NCBI RefSeq assembly: GCF_002234595.1
Contig: NZ_NMUL01000003.1
Span: 1-63,770 of the forward strand
From: Amycolatopsis vastitatis
GTDB lineage: Bacteria; Actinomycetota; Actinomycetes; Mycobacteriales; Pseudonocardiaceae
Length of the DNA: 63,770 bases
Reading direction: 5' to 3'
Made by a program: the position numbers and the translations under genes. Shown piece after piece: positions 31,131 to 40,165 of the stretch. Position 1 is the first letter of the stretch; every line of letters starts with the position of its first letter. The notes below the pieces were generated by a model that ran no database searches, was not told where the DNA came from, and saw nothing but the letters and a program-made list of their open reading frames with translations.

Positions 31131-33698
31131 TTACCCGCGCTTGATCAACCGGGTGAACCTCGAAGTGGCCGGCTTCAGCTCTTCGACCTTCAGCGCCATC
31201 AGCACGCCGAACGAGACGACGATGCCCACGATGCTCTGCAGGAGAAGCTTCGCCCAGGCCCCCAGTTTCGGGCCGAACCCGTCCGGCACGATCTGGCCGG
31301 CCAGCCACGCCGCGCCGACGCCGAGAGCGCTCGCCACCACCGTGAAGAGAATCACGCCGATCACCCGTTTGCTGCGCAAGTTGCCCAGCGTCACCCAGAG
31401 CCAAACCTGCCCGAGGATCGCGCCGACCACGAACGTCAGCGCGTTGACCATCATGACGCCGAGCACGACGTTGTCCGGCGACAGCAGCACCGGGCACAGG
31501 TACAGCAGCGGCACCTTGACCAGCGTCATCACGATCATGATCAACGTCGGCGTGCGGGCGTCCTTCATCGCGTAGAACACGCGCATCTGGAGCATGACCA
31601 GCGCGTACGGCAGCAACGCGAACGCCGAGATGGCGAGCGCGTCGCCGAGCCGCTCCGCGGTGTCGATCGTGCCCTTGCCGAAGGTGAACAGCGCGATGCC
31701 GATCGAGCCGCCGACCACGGTCATCACCGCGGAGATCGGCACCAGCAGCACCGTCGACATCCGGGACGCGTACGACAGGTCGCCGATCAGCTTCTTGTGG
31801 TCGCCGTCGGCGGCCGCGCGGCTCATCCGCGGCATGATCGCCGTCAGCAGGGAGACGCCGATGACGCCGTACGGCAGCTGGAAGAGCAGCCAAGCGTTGC
31901 TGTACGCCGTCACACCGCCGGGGGAACCGCTCGTCAGCACGCGGGTGTTGATCGTGTAGCCGACCTGGCTCACCGCGACGTAACCGAGGATCCACAGCGC
32001 GAGGCCGCCGAACTCCTTCATCTGCCGGTCGATGCCCCAGCGCCACTTGAAGCGGAAGCCGGAGCGCAGCAGCGGGGGTATCAGCAGCAACGCCTGGGCG
32101 ACGATGCCGCCGGTGACGCCGATGCCCAGCGTCAGCACCTTGGGGTCGGTGATCGAGACGTGGCCGGTGTCGATGTCGCCCGGCATGATCCAGACGACCA
32201 GGATCGTGAAGATGACGACCAGGTTGTTGATCACCGGCGCCCACGCGGTGGGGCCGAAGATCTGCTTGGCGTTCAGCACCGCCGAGAGCAGCGCGAAGAC
32301 GCCGTAGAAGAAGATCTCCGGCAGCAGCAGGTAGGCGAACGCCGTGGTCAGCTGCGGACTGGCCCGGCCGGACGAGTCGACGTAGAGGCTCGTGAACGCC
32401 GGTGCCGCGAGCACCGCGACGACCGTGCCGACCAGCAGCAGCACGAACGCCACGGTGATGAGCCGCTGGGTGTACGCCGTGCCGCCGTCGGGATCGTCCT
32501 GCGAGCGCACCAGCAGCGGCACGACCACGCTGGCGAGCACGCCACCCATCAGCAGCTCGAAGATGATGTTCGGCATCGTGTTGGCGACGTTGAACGAGTC
32601 GTTCGCGACGCCCTGGCCGATGGCGCCGACCAGCAGCAGCTTCCACAGGAAGCCGGTGATGCGGCTGATCAGCGACGCGATCGCCATCCGCCCGGACGCC
32701 TTCGCCAGCGACGGCGCCTTCGCCGGGGCCTCCGGCGCTTCCCCGTCCGGCCGGGGCTTGACGAGCGGCCCCTTGAGCGCCGGCATGACCTGGGTCGCCA
32801 GCGCGTCGTACGGGCGCATGACGTCCGGGTCGGCGACCGGCCAGCGCGAGTTCATCGGGACGCCGGCGGTGCGCGGGATGAACCGCGTCGCCTCAGGGTC
32901 GCGCGGGGGCTGCTGGGCCTCCTCCTGCCACGGCCGGACCGGAGCCGGGCGGCGGGCCCCGCGGCCGCGGGGCGGCACGGGGGTGCCGGGCGGCGGCGTG
33001 CCGGGGACCGGGTTGCCCGGCGGCGGGGTCGACGGCGGGGGCGCCACCGGCGGGGCGGGCTGGGGCAGCCGGCCCTGGACCGACTGCGGACCCGGCGGGC
33101 CCGGTGGCGGCGGCACCGGCTGGACGCGCGTGGGAGCCGGACCGCCGGCGCGGGGAGGCTGCCCGCCGCGCGGCGGAGGGCCTTGCGGCGGAGGGCCTTG
33201 CGGGGGCGGACCCTGCGGCGGCGGGACCCGGCGGGGCGGGCGCCCGTCGCGGGGTTCGTCACGGACGGGGCGCGGGCCGTCGTCCGGGACCGGCCGGCCG
33301 TCGCGGGGTGGTCCGTCCTCGCGGATCGGCCGCCGGGGCGGCACGTCGTCCCGGGCGGGCCTGCCGTCGCGGACGGGGGCTTCGTCGCGGACCGGGGGCT
33401 TGCCGCGCGCCGGTCGCGGGTCGCGCGCCGGCACGTCCTCGGGCGTCGGCAGGTGGCGCGTGTGGCCGTTGCGGGGCGGCTGGCGGCGGCCGCGCTCCGG
33501 GGGCGGAGGCGGCTGCTGGGGTGGTGGCTGGCGGCGGACCGGCTGCGACGCTCGGGGAGGCCCGTCGCCCCTTTGCGGGGGTGGGGCGCCTTCGCGCCGA
33601 GGACGACTCGCACGCTCGGGTGGCAAGCCCGGCTCTCTCTCCAACGCGCGCCCAATCCTCGGTGCTCTTCCCCCGTGCCGCGGCCCGGTGCCGCGCAC
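31131..33698 (-). CDS. murJ: Lipid II flippase MurJ (MviN) with long N-terminal extension
   Basis: An 855-residue protein. Its C-terminal ~510 residues are the 14-helix MOP-family flippase that moves lipid II across the membrane; GRMAIASLISRITGFLWKLLLVG opens the core. The N-terminal ~340 residues are extremely Pro/Arg-rich, including PPPQGPPPQG repeats, and are presumably a disordered cytoplasmic tail. The usual tail of actinobacterial MurJ is much shorter. The start is uncertain: GTG 33698 has no ribosome-binding site, while TTG 33626 follows GGAGAG. The kinase-like C-terminal half of mycobacterial MviN is a separate downstream gene. Confidence 0.92.
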   Translation of the reverse strand: MRGTGPRHGGRAPRIGRALEREPGLPPERASRPRREGAPPPQRGDGPPRASQPVRRQPPPQQPPPPPERGRRQPPRNGHTRHLPTPEDVPARDPRPARGKPPVRDEAPVRDGRPARDDVPPRRPIREDGPPRDGRPVPDDGPRPVRDEPRDGRPPRRVPPPQGPPPQGPPPQGPPPRGGQPPRAGGPAPTRVQPVPPPPGPPGPQSVQGRLPQPAPPVAPPPSTPPPGNPVPGTPPPGTPVPPRGRGARRPAPVRPWQEEAQQPPRDPEATRFIPRTAGVPMNSRWPVADPDVMRPYDALATQVMPALKGPLVKPRPDGEAPEAPAKAPSLAKASGRMAIASLISRITGFLWKLLLVGAIGQGVANDSFNVANTMPNIIFELLMGGVLASVVVPLLVRSQDDPDGGTAYTQRLITVAFVLLLVGTVVAVLAAPAFTSLYVDSSGRASPQLTTAFAYLLLPEIFFYGVFALLSAVLNAKQIFGPTAWAPVINNLVVIFTILVVWIMPGDIDTGHVSITDPKVLTLGIGVTGGIVAQALLLIPPLLRSGFRFKWRWGIDRQMKEFGGLALWILGYVAVSQVGYTINTRVLTSGSPGGVTAYSNAWLLFQLPYGVIGVSLLTAIMPRMSRAAADGDHKKLIGDLSYASRMSTVLLVPISAVMTVVGGSIGIALFTFGKGTIDTAERLGDALAISAFALLPYALVMLQMRVFYAMKDARTPTLIMIVMTLVKVPLLYLCPVLLSPDNVVLGVMMVNALTFVVGAILGQVWLWVTLGNLRSKRVIGVILFTVVASALGVGAAWLAGQIVPDGFGPKLGAWAKLLLQSIVGIVVSFGVLMALKVEELKPATSRFTRLIKRG

Positions 33699-33750
33699 GT
33701 GCGGACCAAGGGTAATCGGGAACGGCCCGGAACACTCAAAGGCCGAGCGA

Positions 33751-35901
33751 TCAGCTCACGACGTCGCGGCCGGCGCGGGCGTCCTTCACCCTCCGGTAGA
33801 TCCTCCGGGAGGCGAGCAGAAGCAGGGCCACACCTGCGGCGACGGTCGCGATGATGGTGATCGCGCCGTACTCGGTGGACGTCAGTTCGAACCGCGCGGA
33901 CGACCCGAGTGGGGTACCGGTGGGCGTGCGCAACGACACATCGACGCTGAACCGGCCGGCCCGCAGCGCCTCCACCGGGAGGAAGTAGTTCTTGCCGCCG
34001 CTGGCCGGGAAGTACCAGTCCTTGGCCTCCTCCGAGCGCAGGCCGGTGTTGTTGTTGAGGGCGAACCGGGCGTTGATCCCGACCGGCAGGTCGTTGCTGA
34101 CGTACACCGGCAGCGGCGAATTGCCGGACGCCAGCGCGATGGTCTGCTTCGGCTGCGTGACGCTCACCCGCCCACTGATCGCCGCGAGCTCCGCCTGCGC
34201 GTTCGTGGTCGCCGCCGCGGCGGGCAGCCCCCGCCACGCCGTGGAGGCGCCGCGCAGCTCGGCCAGCCGGACCGGCTCGACGACGTCGTCCGGTTTCACC
34301 CGTTTGGTCGGGTCGATCCGCATCGCGGCCGCCAGGCCGGTGGCCTGGTCGTCGATGTCCGACAGGGTCGAGACGACGCCGGCGTCGATGCCGGCCGCGT
34401 CCTGCCCGCTGTCGCCGGCCGCGCCGGAGGGCGCCGCGTCGTCGGCGAGCAGCGACGGCAGCCCGGTCGCGGTCACCAGGCCCGCCTCGAGGAAACCGCC
34501 GACCTGCCGGAGGTAGGTGGTGAACTCCTCGGCCGGGGCGTCCCAGCGCCGCGGCGGCGCGACCAGCAGGTGGTCCGGCCGCTGCTGCCCGGCGGCCTGG
34601 CCCAGCCCGGCGCGGAAGGCGAGGGCGCCGAGACCGTTCTGGCTCGCGACGGCCGGCTCGGTCGTGGCGGGCACCGTGACGGAGTCCGGCACGGTCGGGA
34701 CACCCGTCATCGCGGCGGCGATCAGCGAGTCGGTCGGCTGCACGCGGACGGTGCTGCCCTGCACGGTGACGCCGCCGCCGGTCGCGGCGGGGGCCAGCTT
34801 GCCCGCGTCGGTGAGCACGGTGCGGACGCCGGCCCCGGCGAGCGCCGAGAGCACCGACGCGCTGGGCGTGCCGGCCGGCCAGAGCACGCCGGTCTGCGGG
34901 GCGACCCCGGTGACCTGCTGGATGGTCGCCGCACCGGCGGCGGCGCGGGTGACGAGGCCGGCGTCGCCCGGCCGGATCCGGGTGAGCGCGTCGAGGTCGG
35001 CGTCGGCGAACGGCAGCGCCACCACGCACCGGCCGCCGACCAGCGAGCGGAGCGCGGACAGCCACGTCTTCGCGGCGTCGGCACCCTTGCCGTCGACGTT
35101 CCCCGTGTCGGTGTGGACGAGGTAGCCGCGGCTCATCGCGGCGACGGTGGCGAGCAGGTCGGGGTCGAGCGCGAAGCACATCGACTTGGCGAGGCCCGAG
35201 TTGCCCGGCAACGCGGTGGCGGCCGCCGTGACCAGCGCGTTCAGCCTGCCGTCGCCGCTGATCTCGGCGGCCAGCCGGTCGTCGGCCAGCACCAGCGGGC
35301 TTCCGTATGGCGCCGCGTAGACGTGCGGGACGTTGCCGGTCAGCGGCCAGAGCAGCGTCATGCTCGGGGCGCCCGGATGGCCGCCGGACGCCCGGCCCGG
35401 CCCGGCCAGCACCGGCATCAGCATGCTGACCGCGCCCAGCCGGGCGGGCCCGCCGAACTCCGGCGTGCCGTTGACGTTGACCAGCAGCGGGTAGACGCCG
35501 GCCCGGCTGAGCTGGGCCGCGCGGGTCCCGGTCAGGTTCACGGTGATGTTCAGCGGGGCGCTCTGCCCGGGCGCCAGCGCGTCCGCGACCGGCGTGAAGT
35601 CGGTCAGCGGGCTGTCCTTGACGACCGCGCCGGACAGCACGTCGCCGATCCCGCGTTCGCCCGTCGCCCGCTCACCGACCTGCAGCCGCACCTGCGGCCG
35701 GGTGACCTTCCGGTCACCGGTGTTGGTCACCGTGCCCGCGACGGTCAGCGTCGTCGTCGAGCCGGTGATCACGCGCGGGCTCAGCTCGGTCAGGTCGACC
35801 CGCAGGCGGGCGCCCTCGGCCGCCTGGGCCACCGGGGCTCCGGCGAGGGCGGGGACGGCCAGGAAGAGGACGGACAGGAAGGCTGCGGCGAACCGCTTCA
35901 C
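33751..35901 (-). CDS. DUF6049 secreted/membrane protein (Rv3909-like)
   Basis: A 716-residue envelope protein. It has a signal peptide ([26 protein letters not shown]), an immunoglobulin-like first domain (about 30-140, [18 protein letters not shown]), a large central domain and a C-terminal transmembrane helix (about 680-700) followed by a basic tail. It is thus displayed outside and anchored by its C-terminus. Function is unknown; neighbours suggest cell-wall assembly with MurJ. It overlaps the Nudix gene by 4 bases (GTGA) and lies 52 bases before murJ. Confidence 0.88.
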   Translation of the reverse strand: MKRFAAAFLSVLFLAVPALAGAPVAQAAEGARLRVDLTELSPRVITGSTTTLTVAGTVTNTGDRKVTRPQVRLQVGERATGERGIGDVLSGAVVKDSPLTDFTPVADALAPGQSAPLNITVNLTGTRAAQLSRAGVYPLLVNVNGTPEFGGPARLGAVSMLMPVLAGPGRASGGHPGAPSMTLLWPLTGNVPHVYAAPYGSPLVLADDRLAAEISGDGRLNALVTAAATALPGNSGLAKSMCFALDPDLLATVAAMSRGYLVHTDTGNVDGKGADAAKTWLSALRSLVGGRCVVALPFADADLDALTRIRPGDAGLVTRAAAGAATIQQVTGVAPQTGVLWPAGTPSASVLSALAGAGVRTVLTDAGKLAPAATGGGVTVQGSTVRVQPTDSLIAAAMTGVPTVPDSVTVPATTEPAVASQNGLGALAFRAGLGQAAGQQRPDHLLVAPPRRWDAPAEEFTTYLRQVGGFLEAGLVTATGLPSLLADDAAPSGAAGDSGQDAAGIDAGVVSTLSDIDDQATGLAAAMRIDPTKRVKPDDVVEPVRLAELRGASTAWRGLPAAAATTNAQAELAAISGRVSVTQPKQTIALASGNSPLPVYVSNDLPVGINARFALNNNTGLRSEEAKDWYFPASGGKNYFLPVEALRAGRFSVDVSLRTPTGTPLGSSARFELTSTEYGAITIIATVAAGVALLLLASRRIYRRVKDARAGRDVVS

Positions 35902-36452
35902 TCGGGGGCTCCCTCAGGGGCGTGCTCATCTCGTCCGTGGACGTCCGGGCGCGCGAAAAGTTCCTCGATCATCTGACTGGCCCTCCGGACGAGCTTGCGT
36001 TCGTCGGAGTAGGCGAGTTTGGACTCCAGCTCGGCCAGCGGGACCCAGGCCACCTCGGTGACCTCGACGTCTTCGTCGGACAGCTCACCGCCGAGCGCTT
36101 CGAGCAGGAAGTGGTGCACGGTCTTGTGGATGCGCCGCTTCTCGGCCACGAACCAGTAGTCGATGGTGCCCAGTGGCCGCAGGACGCGCGCGGAGATGCC
36201 GGTTTCCTCCTTCACCTCGCGCACGGCAGTCTGTTCCACCGTCTCACCGTCCTCGATGTGGCCCTTGGGCAGCGACCACAGCAGTCTGCCGTGCCGGTCG
36301 AGCCGGCCGATCAGCACCGCCCGTTCGCGGCCGGGGTCCACCACGAGGCCACCGGCCGACGTCTCGTCGACCGTGGTCAGGCGCCTGCCGCGTTGACGCC
36401 TCCGCCGCCTGCGCGGCTTCGAGGCGCCGGGGCGGCCGGCTGATCCAGACAT
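35898..36452 (-). CDS. Nudix hydrolase (MutT4/Rv3908-like)
   Basis: A 184-residue protein. After a very basic N-terminus (about 10-24, [11 protein letters not shown]) a Nudix domain spans about 28-150, with the Nudix box [23 protein letters not shown] matching the G-x5-E-x7-REUxEExGU pattern. Substrate is unknown; relatives hydrolyse dNTPs or nucleotide-linked compounds. It is the first gene of the minus-strand block Nudix-DUF6049-murJ-pseudokinase-sigM and diverges from pcnA; the 101-base gap holds both promoters. Confidence 0.9.
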   Translation of the reverse strand: MSGSAGRPGASKPRRRRRRQRGRRLTTVDETSAGGLVVDPGRERAVLIGRLDRHGRLLWSLPKGHIEDGETVEQTAVREVKEETGISARVLRPLGTIDYWFVAEKRRIHKTVHHFLLEALGGELSDEDVEVTEVAWVPLAELESKLAYSDERKLVRRASQMIEELFARPDVHGRDEHAPEGAPE

Positions 36453-36553
36453 GCTGCGATGCTAGAGCAAACGGTTGCCCCGGTAGGCTGGCTCTCCGTG
36501 TCCGTGTCCGGCGGTGCCTGAGGTAATCGCACCTCGAACGTAGTGGGATTTTC

Positions 36554-37990
36554 GTGAACGACGTGGTCGACAAGCAGGTGGTGGAGCTCATGCGGGTCTC
36601 CCCACTGGCCGAGGAGCTGGCGGAACGGTTCGCCAGTGCGGGGCACCGCCTGTACCTGGTGGGCGGCAGCGTGCGCGACGCGCTGCTCGGCCGCCGGTCC
36701 GGTGACCTCGACTTCACCACGGACGCGCGTCCCGACCGCGTGCTGAAGATCGTCAGCGAGTGGGGTGACGCGGTCTGGGACGTCGGGATCGCGTTCGGCA
36801 CGGTCGGCGTGACGAAGAAGGGCATGCAGCTCGAGATCACGACGTTCCGCGCGGACAGCTACGACCGCGTCGGCCGCAACCCCGAGGTCACCTTCGGCGA
36901 CAGCATCGAGGGCGATCTGCTGCGTCGCGACTTCACGGTCAACGCGATGGCCGTCGAGCTGGCGTCGAAGACGTTCATCGACCCGCACGACGGGCTGAGC
37001 GCGCTGCGGGAGAAGGTCCTGGACACGCCGGCGACGCCGCAGGAGTCGTTCGCCGACGACCCGCTGCGGATGTTGCGCGCCGCCCGCTTCGCCGCGCAGC
37101 TGGACTTCACCGCCGCGCCGCGGGTGGTCGACGCGATGACGTCGATGGCGGGCGAGATCGACCGGATCACCGCCGAGCGCGTCCAGGCCGAGCTGTCGAA
37201 GCTGCTGCTCGCGCCCGACCCGCGGCCGGGCCTGGAGCTGCTGGTCGACACCGGGCTGGCCGACCGGGTGCTGCCCGAGGTGCCCGGGATGCGGCTGGCC
37301 ATCGACGAGCACCACCAGCACAAGGACGTCTACGAGCACTCGCTGACCGTGTTGGCCCAGGCCATCGACCTGGAGAAGACGCACGAGCCGACGTCGGAAC
37401 CCGACCTGATCCTGCGGCTGGCGGCGCTGCTGCACGACGTCGGCAAGCCGGCGACGCGGGAGTTCCAGCCAGGTGGCGGCGTGAGCTTCCACCACCACGA
37501 GGTGGTCGGCGCGCGGATGGCCCGCAAACGTTTGCGGGCGCTGAAGTTCTCGAAGGAGATCATCGACGACGTCTCCCAGCTCGTCTTCCTCCACCTGCGG
37601 TTCCACGGCTACGGCAAGGGCGAGTGGACGGACTCGGCGGTGCGCCGGTACGTGACCGACGCCGGTCCCCTGCTGACCCGGCTGCACAAGCTCGTCCGCG
37701 CCGACTGCACCACGCGCAACCGCCGCCGGGCGGCCGCGCTGCGGGCGACCTACGACGACCTCGAGGCCCGCATCGCCGCGCTCAAGGCCAAGGAGGACCT
37801 CGACCGCGTGCGGCCGGACCTCAACGGCGAGCAGATCATGGAGCTGCTCGGCCTCAAGCCGGGGCCGGACGTCGGGAAGGCGTGGAAGTTCCTCAAGGAG
37901 CTGCGCCTGGACCGCGGGCCGCTGGAGCACGACGAGGCCGTCGCCGAGCTGAAGAAGTGGGCCACGGAAAACGGCGTCGGGGACGCGTGA
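36554..37990 (+). CDS. pcnA: CCA tRNA nucleotidyltransferase
   Basis: A 478-residue class II nucleotidyltransferase that adds or repairs the CCA end of tRNA, needed here because both tRNAs in the window lack an encoded CCA. The catalytic head has LVGGSVRDALLGRRSGDLDFTTDARPD, then RRDFTVNAMAV, DPHDGLSAL and the RMLRAARFAAQ motif. A C-terminal HD domain (LLHDVGKPATREF, HHHEVVGARM) is typical of the actinobacterial form. The start is GTG 36554. It is the orthologue in position of Rv3907c, closing the mycobacterium-like block. Confidence 0.94.
   Translation: MNDVVDKQVVELMRVSPLAEELAERFASAGHRLYLVGGSVRDALLGRRSGDLDFTTDARPDRVLKIVSEWGDAVWDVGIAFGTVGVTKKGMQLEITTFRADSYDRVGRNPEVTFGDSIEGDLLRRDFTVNAMAVELASKTFIDPHDGLSALREKVLDTPATPQESFADDPLRMLRAARFAAQLDFTAAPRVVDAMTSMAGEIDRITAERVQAELSKLLLAPDPRPGLELLVDTGLADRVLPEVPGMRLAIDEHHQHKDVYEHSLTVLAQAIDLEKTHEPTSEPDLILRLAALLHDVGKPATREFQPGGGVSFHHHEVVGARMARKRLRALKFSKEIIDDVSQLVFLHLRFHGYGKGEWTDSAVRRYVTDAGPLLTRLHKLVRADCTTRNRRRAAALRATYDDLEARIAALKAKEDLDRVRPDLNGEQIMELLGLKPGPDVGKAWKFLKELRLDRGPLEHDEAVAELKKWATENGVGDA
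37521..37538. other. 18-bp perfect palindrome inside pcnA
   Basis: CCCGCAAACGTTTGCGGG lies in frame over codons for RKRLRA and contains the PurR-like core seen at 24889. A coding position argues against an operator; chance is possible in GC-rich DNA. Confidence 0.35.
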
Positions 37991-37993
37991 GCC

Positions 37994-39301
37994 GTGGCGA
38001 GCGGGGGCAGCTTCCTGGTGGCGCTGCTGAGGCGCGGCGCCCCCGCGATCGCCACCGCCACGAGTGAGCTGCCCGACGAGATCGCCGACCCCGCGCCGAT
38101 GCACGCGCTCCGGCGGATTTCACGGATGTCGGGTCCGATCGATCCCACCGAGCGCGACACGCTGCTCCTGCGCGCGACCCGGTACGTCGTGCTCATCCCG
38201 CTGGGCTTCCGGCTGCTCGCGGTGCCCGGCCAGTTCGGCGTCTACGTCTTCCAGCACGGGGTGACCGGGCTGGTGCCGGTCGGGGTGTTCACCCTGCTGT
38301 CGGTGCTGCTGAACCTGGTCGGCTTCCGCTGGATGCTCCGCTCGGCGCCGTTCCGCGGGCGGGACGCCGGGAAGCTCCTGGCCGTCGACCTGGTCTTCAC
38401 GGTCCTGTCGCCGCTGGTCCTCGCGCTGACCGTGCCGGCTGAGGCGTACTTCGACGCGCTCGCGGTGAGCAGCGCGCACCTGTTCGGCGAGGTCGGGCTG
38501 CTGACGCTCGCGCTGGGCGTCCCGACCGGCCTGATGTTCGGGGTGGCCGCCTTCCCGCTGCGGATGCTGGCGAACTGGCTGAACACCGGGCGGTTCCACG
38601 TCGGTCCGGCGCTGTCGATGTTCTCCGCGTTGCTCGTGGAGATGTTCCTGGCGACCGCCGCCCTGCTGCTGACCGGGCTCGGGACGCGCCTGGCCCTGGC
38701 CTACGGCACCCGCAACGGACGGCTCGCCGAGCGCGCCCAGCAGCACCGGATGCTGCACGACACCGTGCTGCAGACGCTGGAGGCGATGGCGCTCACCGAC
38801 ACCACGAACGCCGAGCAACGGCTGGTCGAGATGCAGCGGCTCGCGCGGGCGCAGGCGATGGAGATCCGGCAGACGATCGAGTCGGCGGCGTCCGAGCGGG
38901 CCGAGGCCGGTGCCCGGCCGCTGGGCGAGAAGCTCGCCGCGCTCGCCGCCGAGATGGCGCGCGACGGGCTGCGCGCCCAGCTCGTGGTGGCGGAACTGGA
39001 CGACGACACGCTGTCGGAGGTCCGGCAGATCGCGATCCGGGACGCTGTCCGCGAGGCGATGCGGAACACGATGAAGCACTCCGGCACCGACCGGGTCGTG
39101 GTCCGGGTCGAGGAGCGCGAAGGCGGGATCGCCGTGATCACCCGCGACCACGGCGCGGGGTTCGACAAGGCCGAGCACCCGGCCGGGTTCGGCATCAGCG
39201 AGTCGATCACCGCGCGGCTCGCCGAGGTCGGCGGGACGTCGCTGGTGGAGTCGGGACTGCCCGGCGGGGGCACTCGGGTGACGCTCTGGGTGCCGTTCTG
39301 A
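37994..39301 (+). CDS. MacS-like sensor histidine kinase
   Basis: A 435-residue membrane sensor kinase. Six or so hydrophobic helices span about 55-235. They are followed by a HisKA_3-type dimerisation segment (HRMLHDTVLQTLEAMA, with His and the DxxxQ pattern) and a HATPase domain. The N box is VREAMRNTMKHSG and the G boxes are DHGAGFD and GFGISESI. The cytoplasmic end is the C-terminus. The start is GTG 37994, only 3 bases after pcnA, without a good ribosome-binding site; ATG 38099 or 38126 are alternatives. No response-regulator gene is in the window, so its partner lies elsewhere. Confidence 0.85.
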   Translation: MASGGSFLVALLRRGAPAIATATSELPDEIADPAPMHALRRISRMSGPIDPTERDTLLLRATRYVVLIPLGFRLLAVPGQFGVYVFQHGVTGLVPVGVFTLLSVLLNLVGFRWMLRSAPFRGRDAGKLLAVDLVFTVLSPLVLALTVPAEAYFDALAVSSAHLFGEVGLLTLALGVPTGLMFGVAAFPLRMLANWLNTGRFHVGPALSMFSALLVEMFLATAALLLTGLGTRLALAYGTRNGRLAERAQQHRMLHDTVLQTLEAMALTDTTNAEQRLVEMQRLARAQAMEIRQTIESAASERAEAGARPLGEKLAALAAEMARDGLRAQLVVAELDDDTLSEVRQIAIRDAVREAMRNTMKHSGTDRVVVRVEEREGGIAVITRDHGAGFDKAEHPAGFGISESITARLAEVGGTSLVESGLPGGGTRVTLWVPF

Positions 39302-39313
39302 TATCTCCTGAAC

Positions 39314-40165
39314 ATGACCTCGATCGAGCTGCTCGCCGACGCTCTCGCCGCCCATCGCGTGGGTGACCGCGATCAGGCCGCCGAACTCGCTGCCCAGGCC
39401 GGCCTCGCCGGCTCCTCGCTGGCCGTCGAACTGCGGACCTACCTGGCCGGGGACGGCTCGGCGCCGGTGTACGACCAGCCGAGTGCGTTCACGGCGTTCA
39501 TCCGCGGCGGCGGCAACGTCGAGCTGTACCGGGCGCTGAGCGCCGAGCTGGCCTCCCGCTACGACGCCGCGAAGCCGGAGTCGCTGCTCGACCTGGGCTG
39601 CGGTGACGGCCTCGCCGTCGTGCCCGCGCTGGAGCAGGCGTCGCACACGCCCGCGCGGATCGACCTGGTCGAGCCGTCGGCCGCGCTGCTCGAGGGCGTC
39701 CACGAACGGGTGCCGTCGGCGCAGTGCTGGCAGTCGACCGCGCAGGACTTCCTGGCCCGGGACGACCTCGGCTGGGACTTCGTCCAGTCGACGTTCGCGA
39801 TGCAGTCCATCGAGCCGGAGCAGCGGGCGGAGGTGCTTCGCACGCTTCAGCCGCGGACCGGGACGCTGGTGCTCGCCGAGTTCGACGTCCCCGAATTCGA
39901 CGAAGGCTCGCCGGAGCACCTTCGCTCGCTCGTCGAGCGCTACGAGCGCGGTGTCGCCGAGTACGGAGACGACGCCACGCTGGTCGCGCAGGGATTCCTG
40001 CTGCCGGTCCTGCTCGGGATCGTCGACGGGCAGCAGCGGACGAACTGGGAGCACCCGGCCGCCGGCTGGGTTGAGCAGCTGAAGACGGCGGGCTTCACCG
40101 AGGTCGGCGTCGAACCGCTCGCCGACTACTGGTGGTCGCCCGCCGTCCTGATCACTGCCTGCTGA
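39314..40165 (+). CDS. Class I SAM-dependent methyltransferase
   Basis: A 283-residue protein; the SAM-binding motif is LLDLGCGDGLAVVPALE (about 93-109), followed by IDLVEPSAALLEG and a helical C-terminal part. The N-terminal ~90 residues are helical and polar. Substrate is unknown. It starts with ATG 12 bases after the kinase gene and may be co-transcribed with it. Its 3' end overlaps the converging toxin-island gene by 14 bases. Confidence 0.8.
   Translation: MTSIELLADALAAHRVGDRDQAAELAAQAGLAGSSLAVELRTYLAGDGSAPVYDQPSAFTAFIRGGGNVELYRALSAELASRYDAAKPESLLDLGCGDGLAVVPALEQASHTPARIDLVEPSAALLEGVHERVPSAQCWQSTAQDFLARDDLGWDFVQSTFAMQSIEPEQRAEVLRTLQPRTGTLVLAEFDVPEFDEGSPEHLRSLVERYERGVAEYGDDATLVAQGFLLPVLLGIVDGQQRTNWEHPAAGWVEQLKTAGFTEVGVEPLADYWWSPAVLITAC

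Noticed and set aside
30000..35976. Long plus-strand open frames opposite murJ, the pseudokinase and DUF6049 genes
   Set aside because: These are rich in Arg, Pro and Ser with no domains. The minus-strand genes have clear domains, ribosome-binding sites and overlaps.
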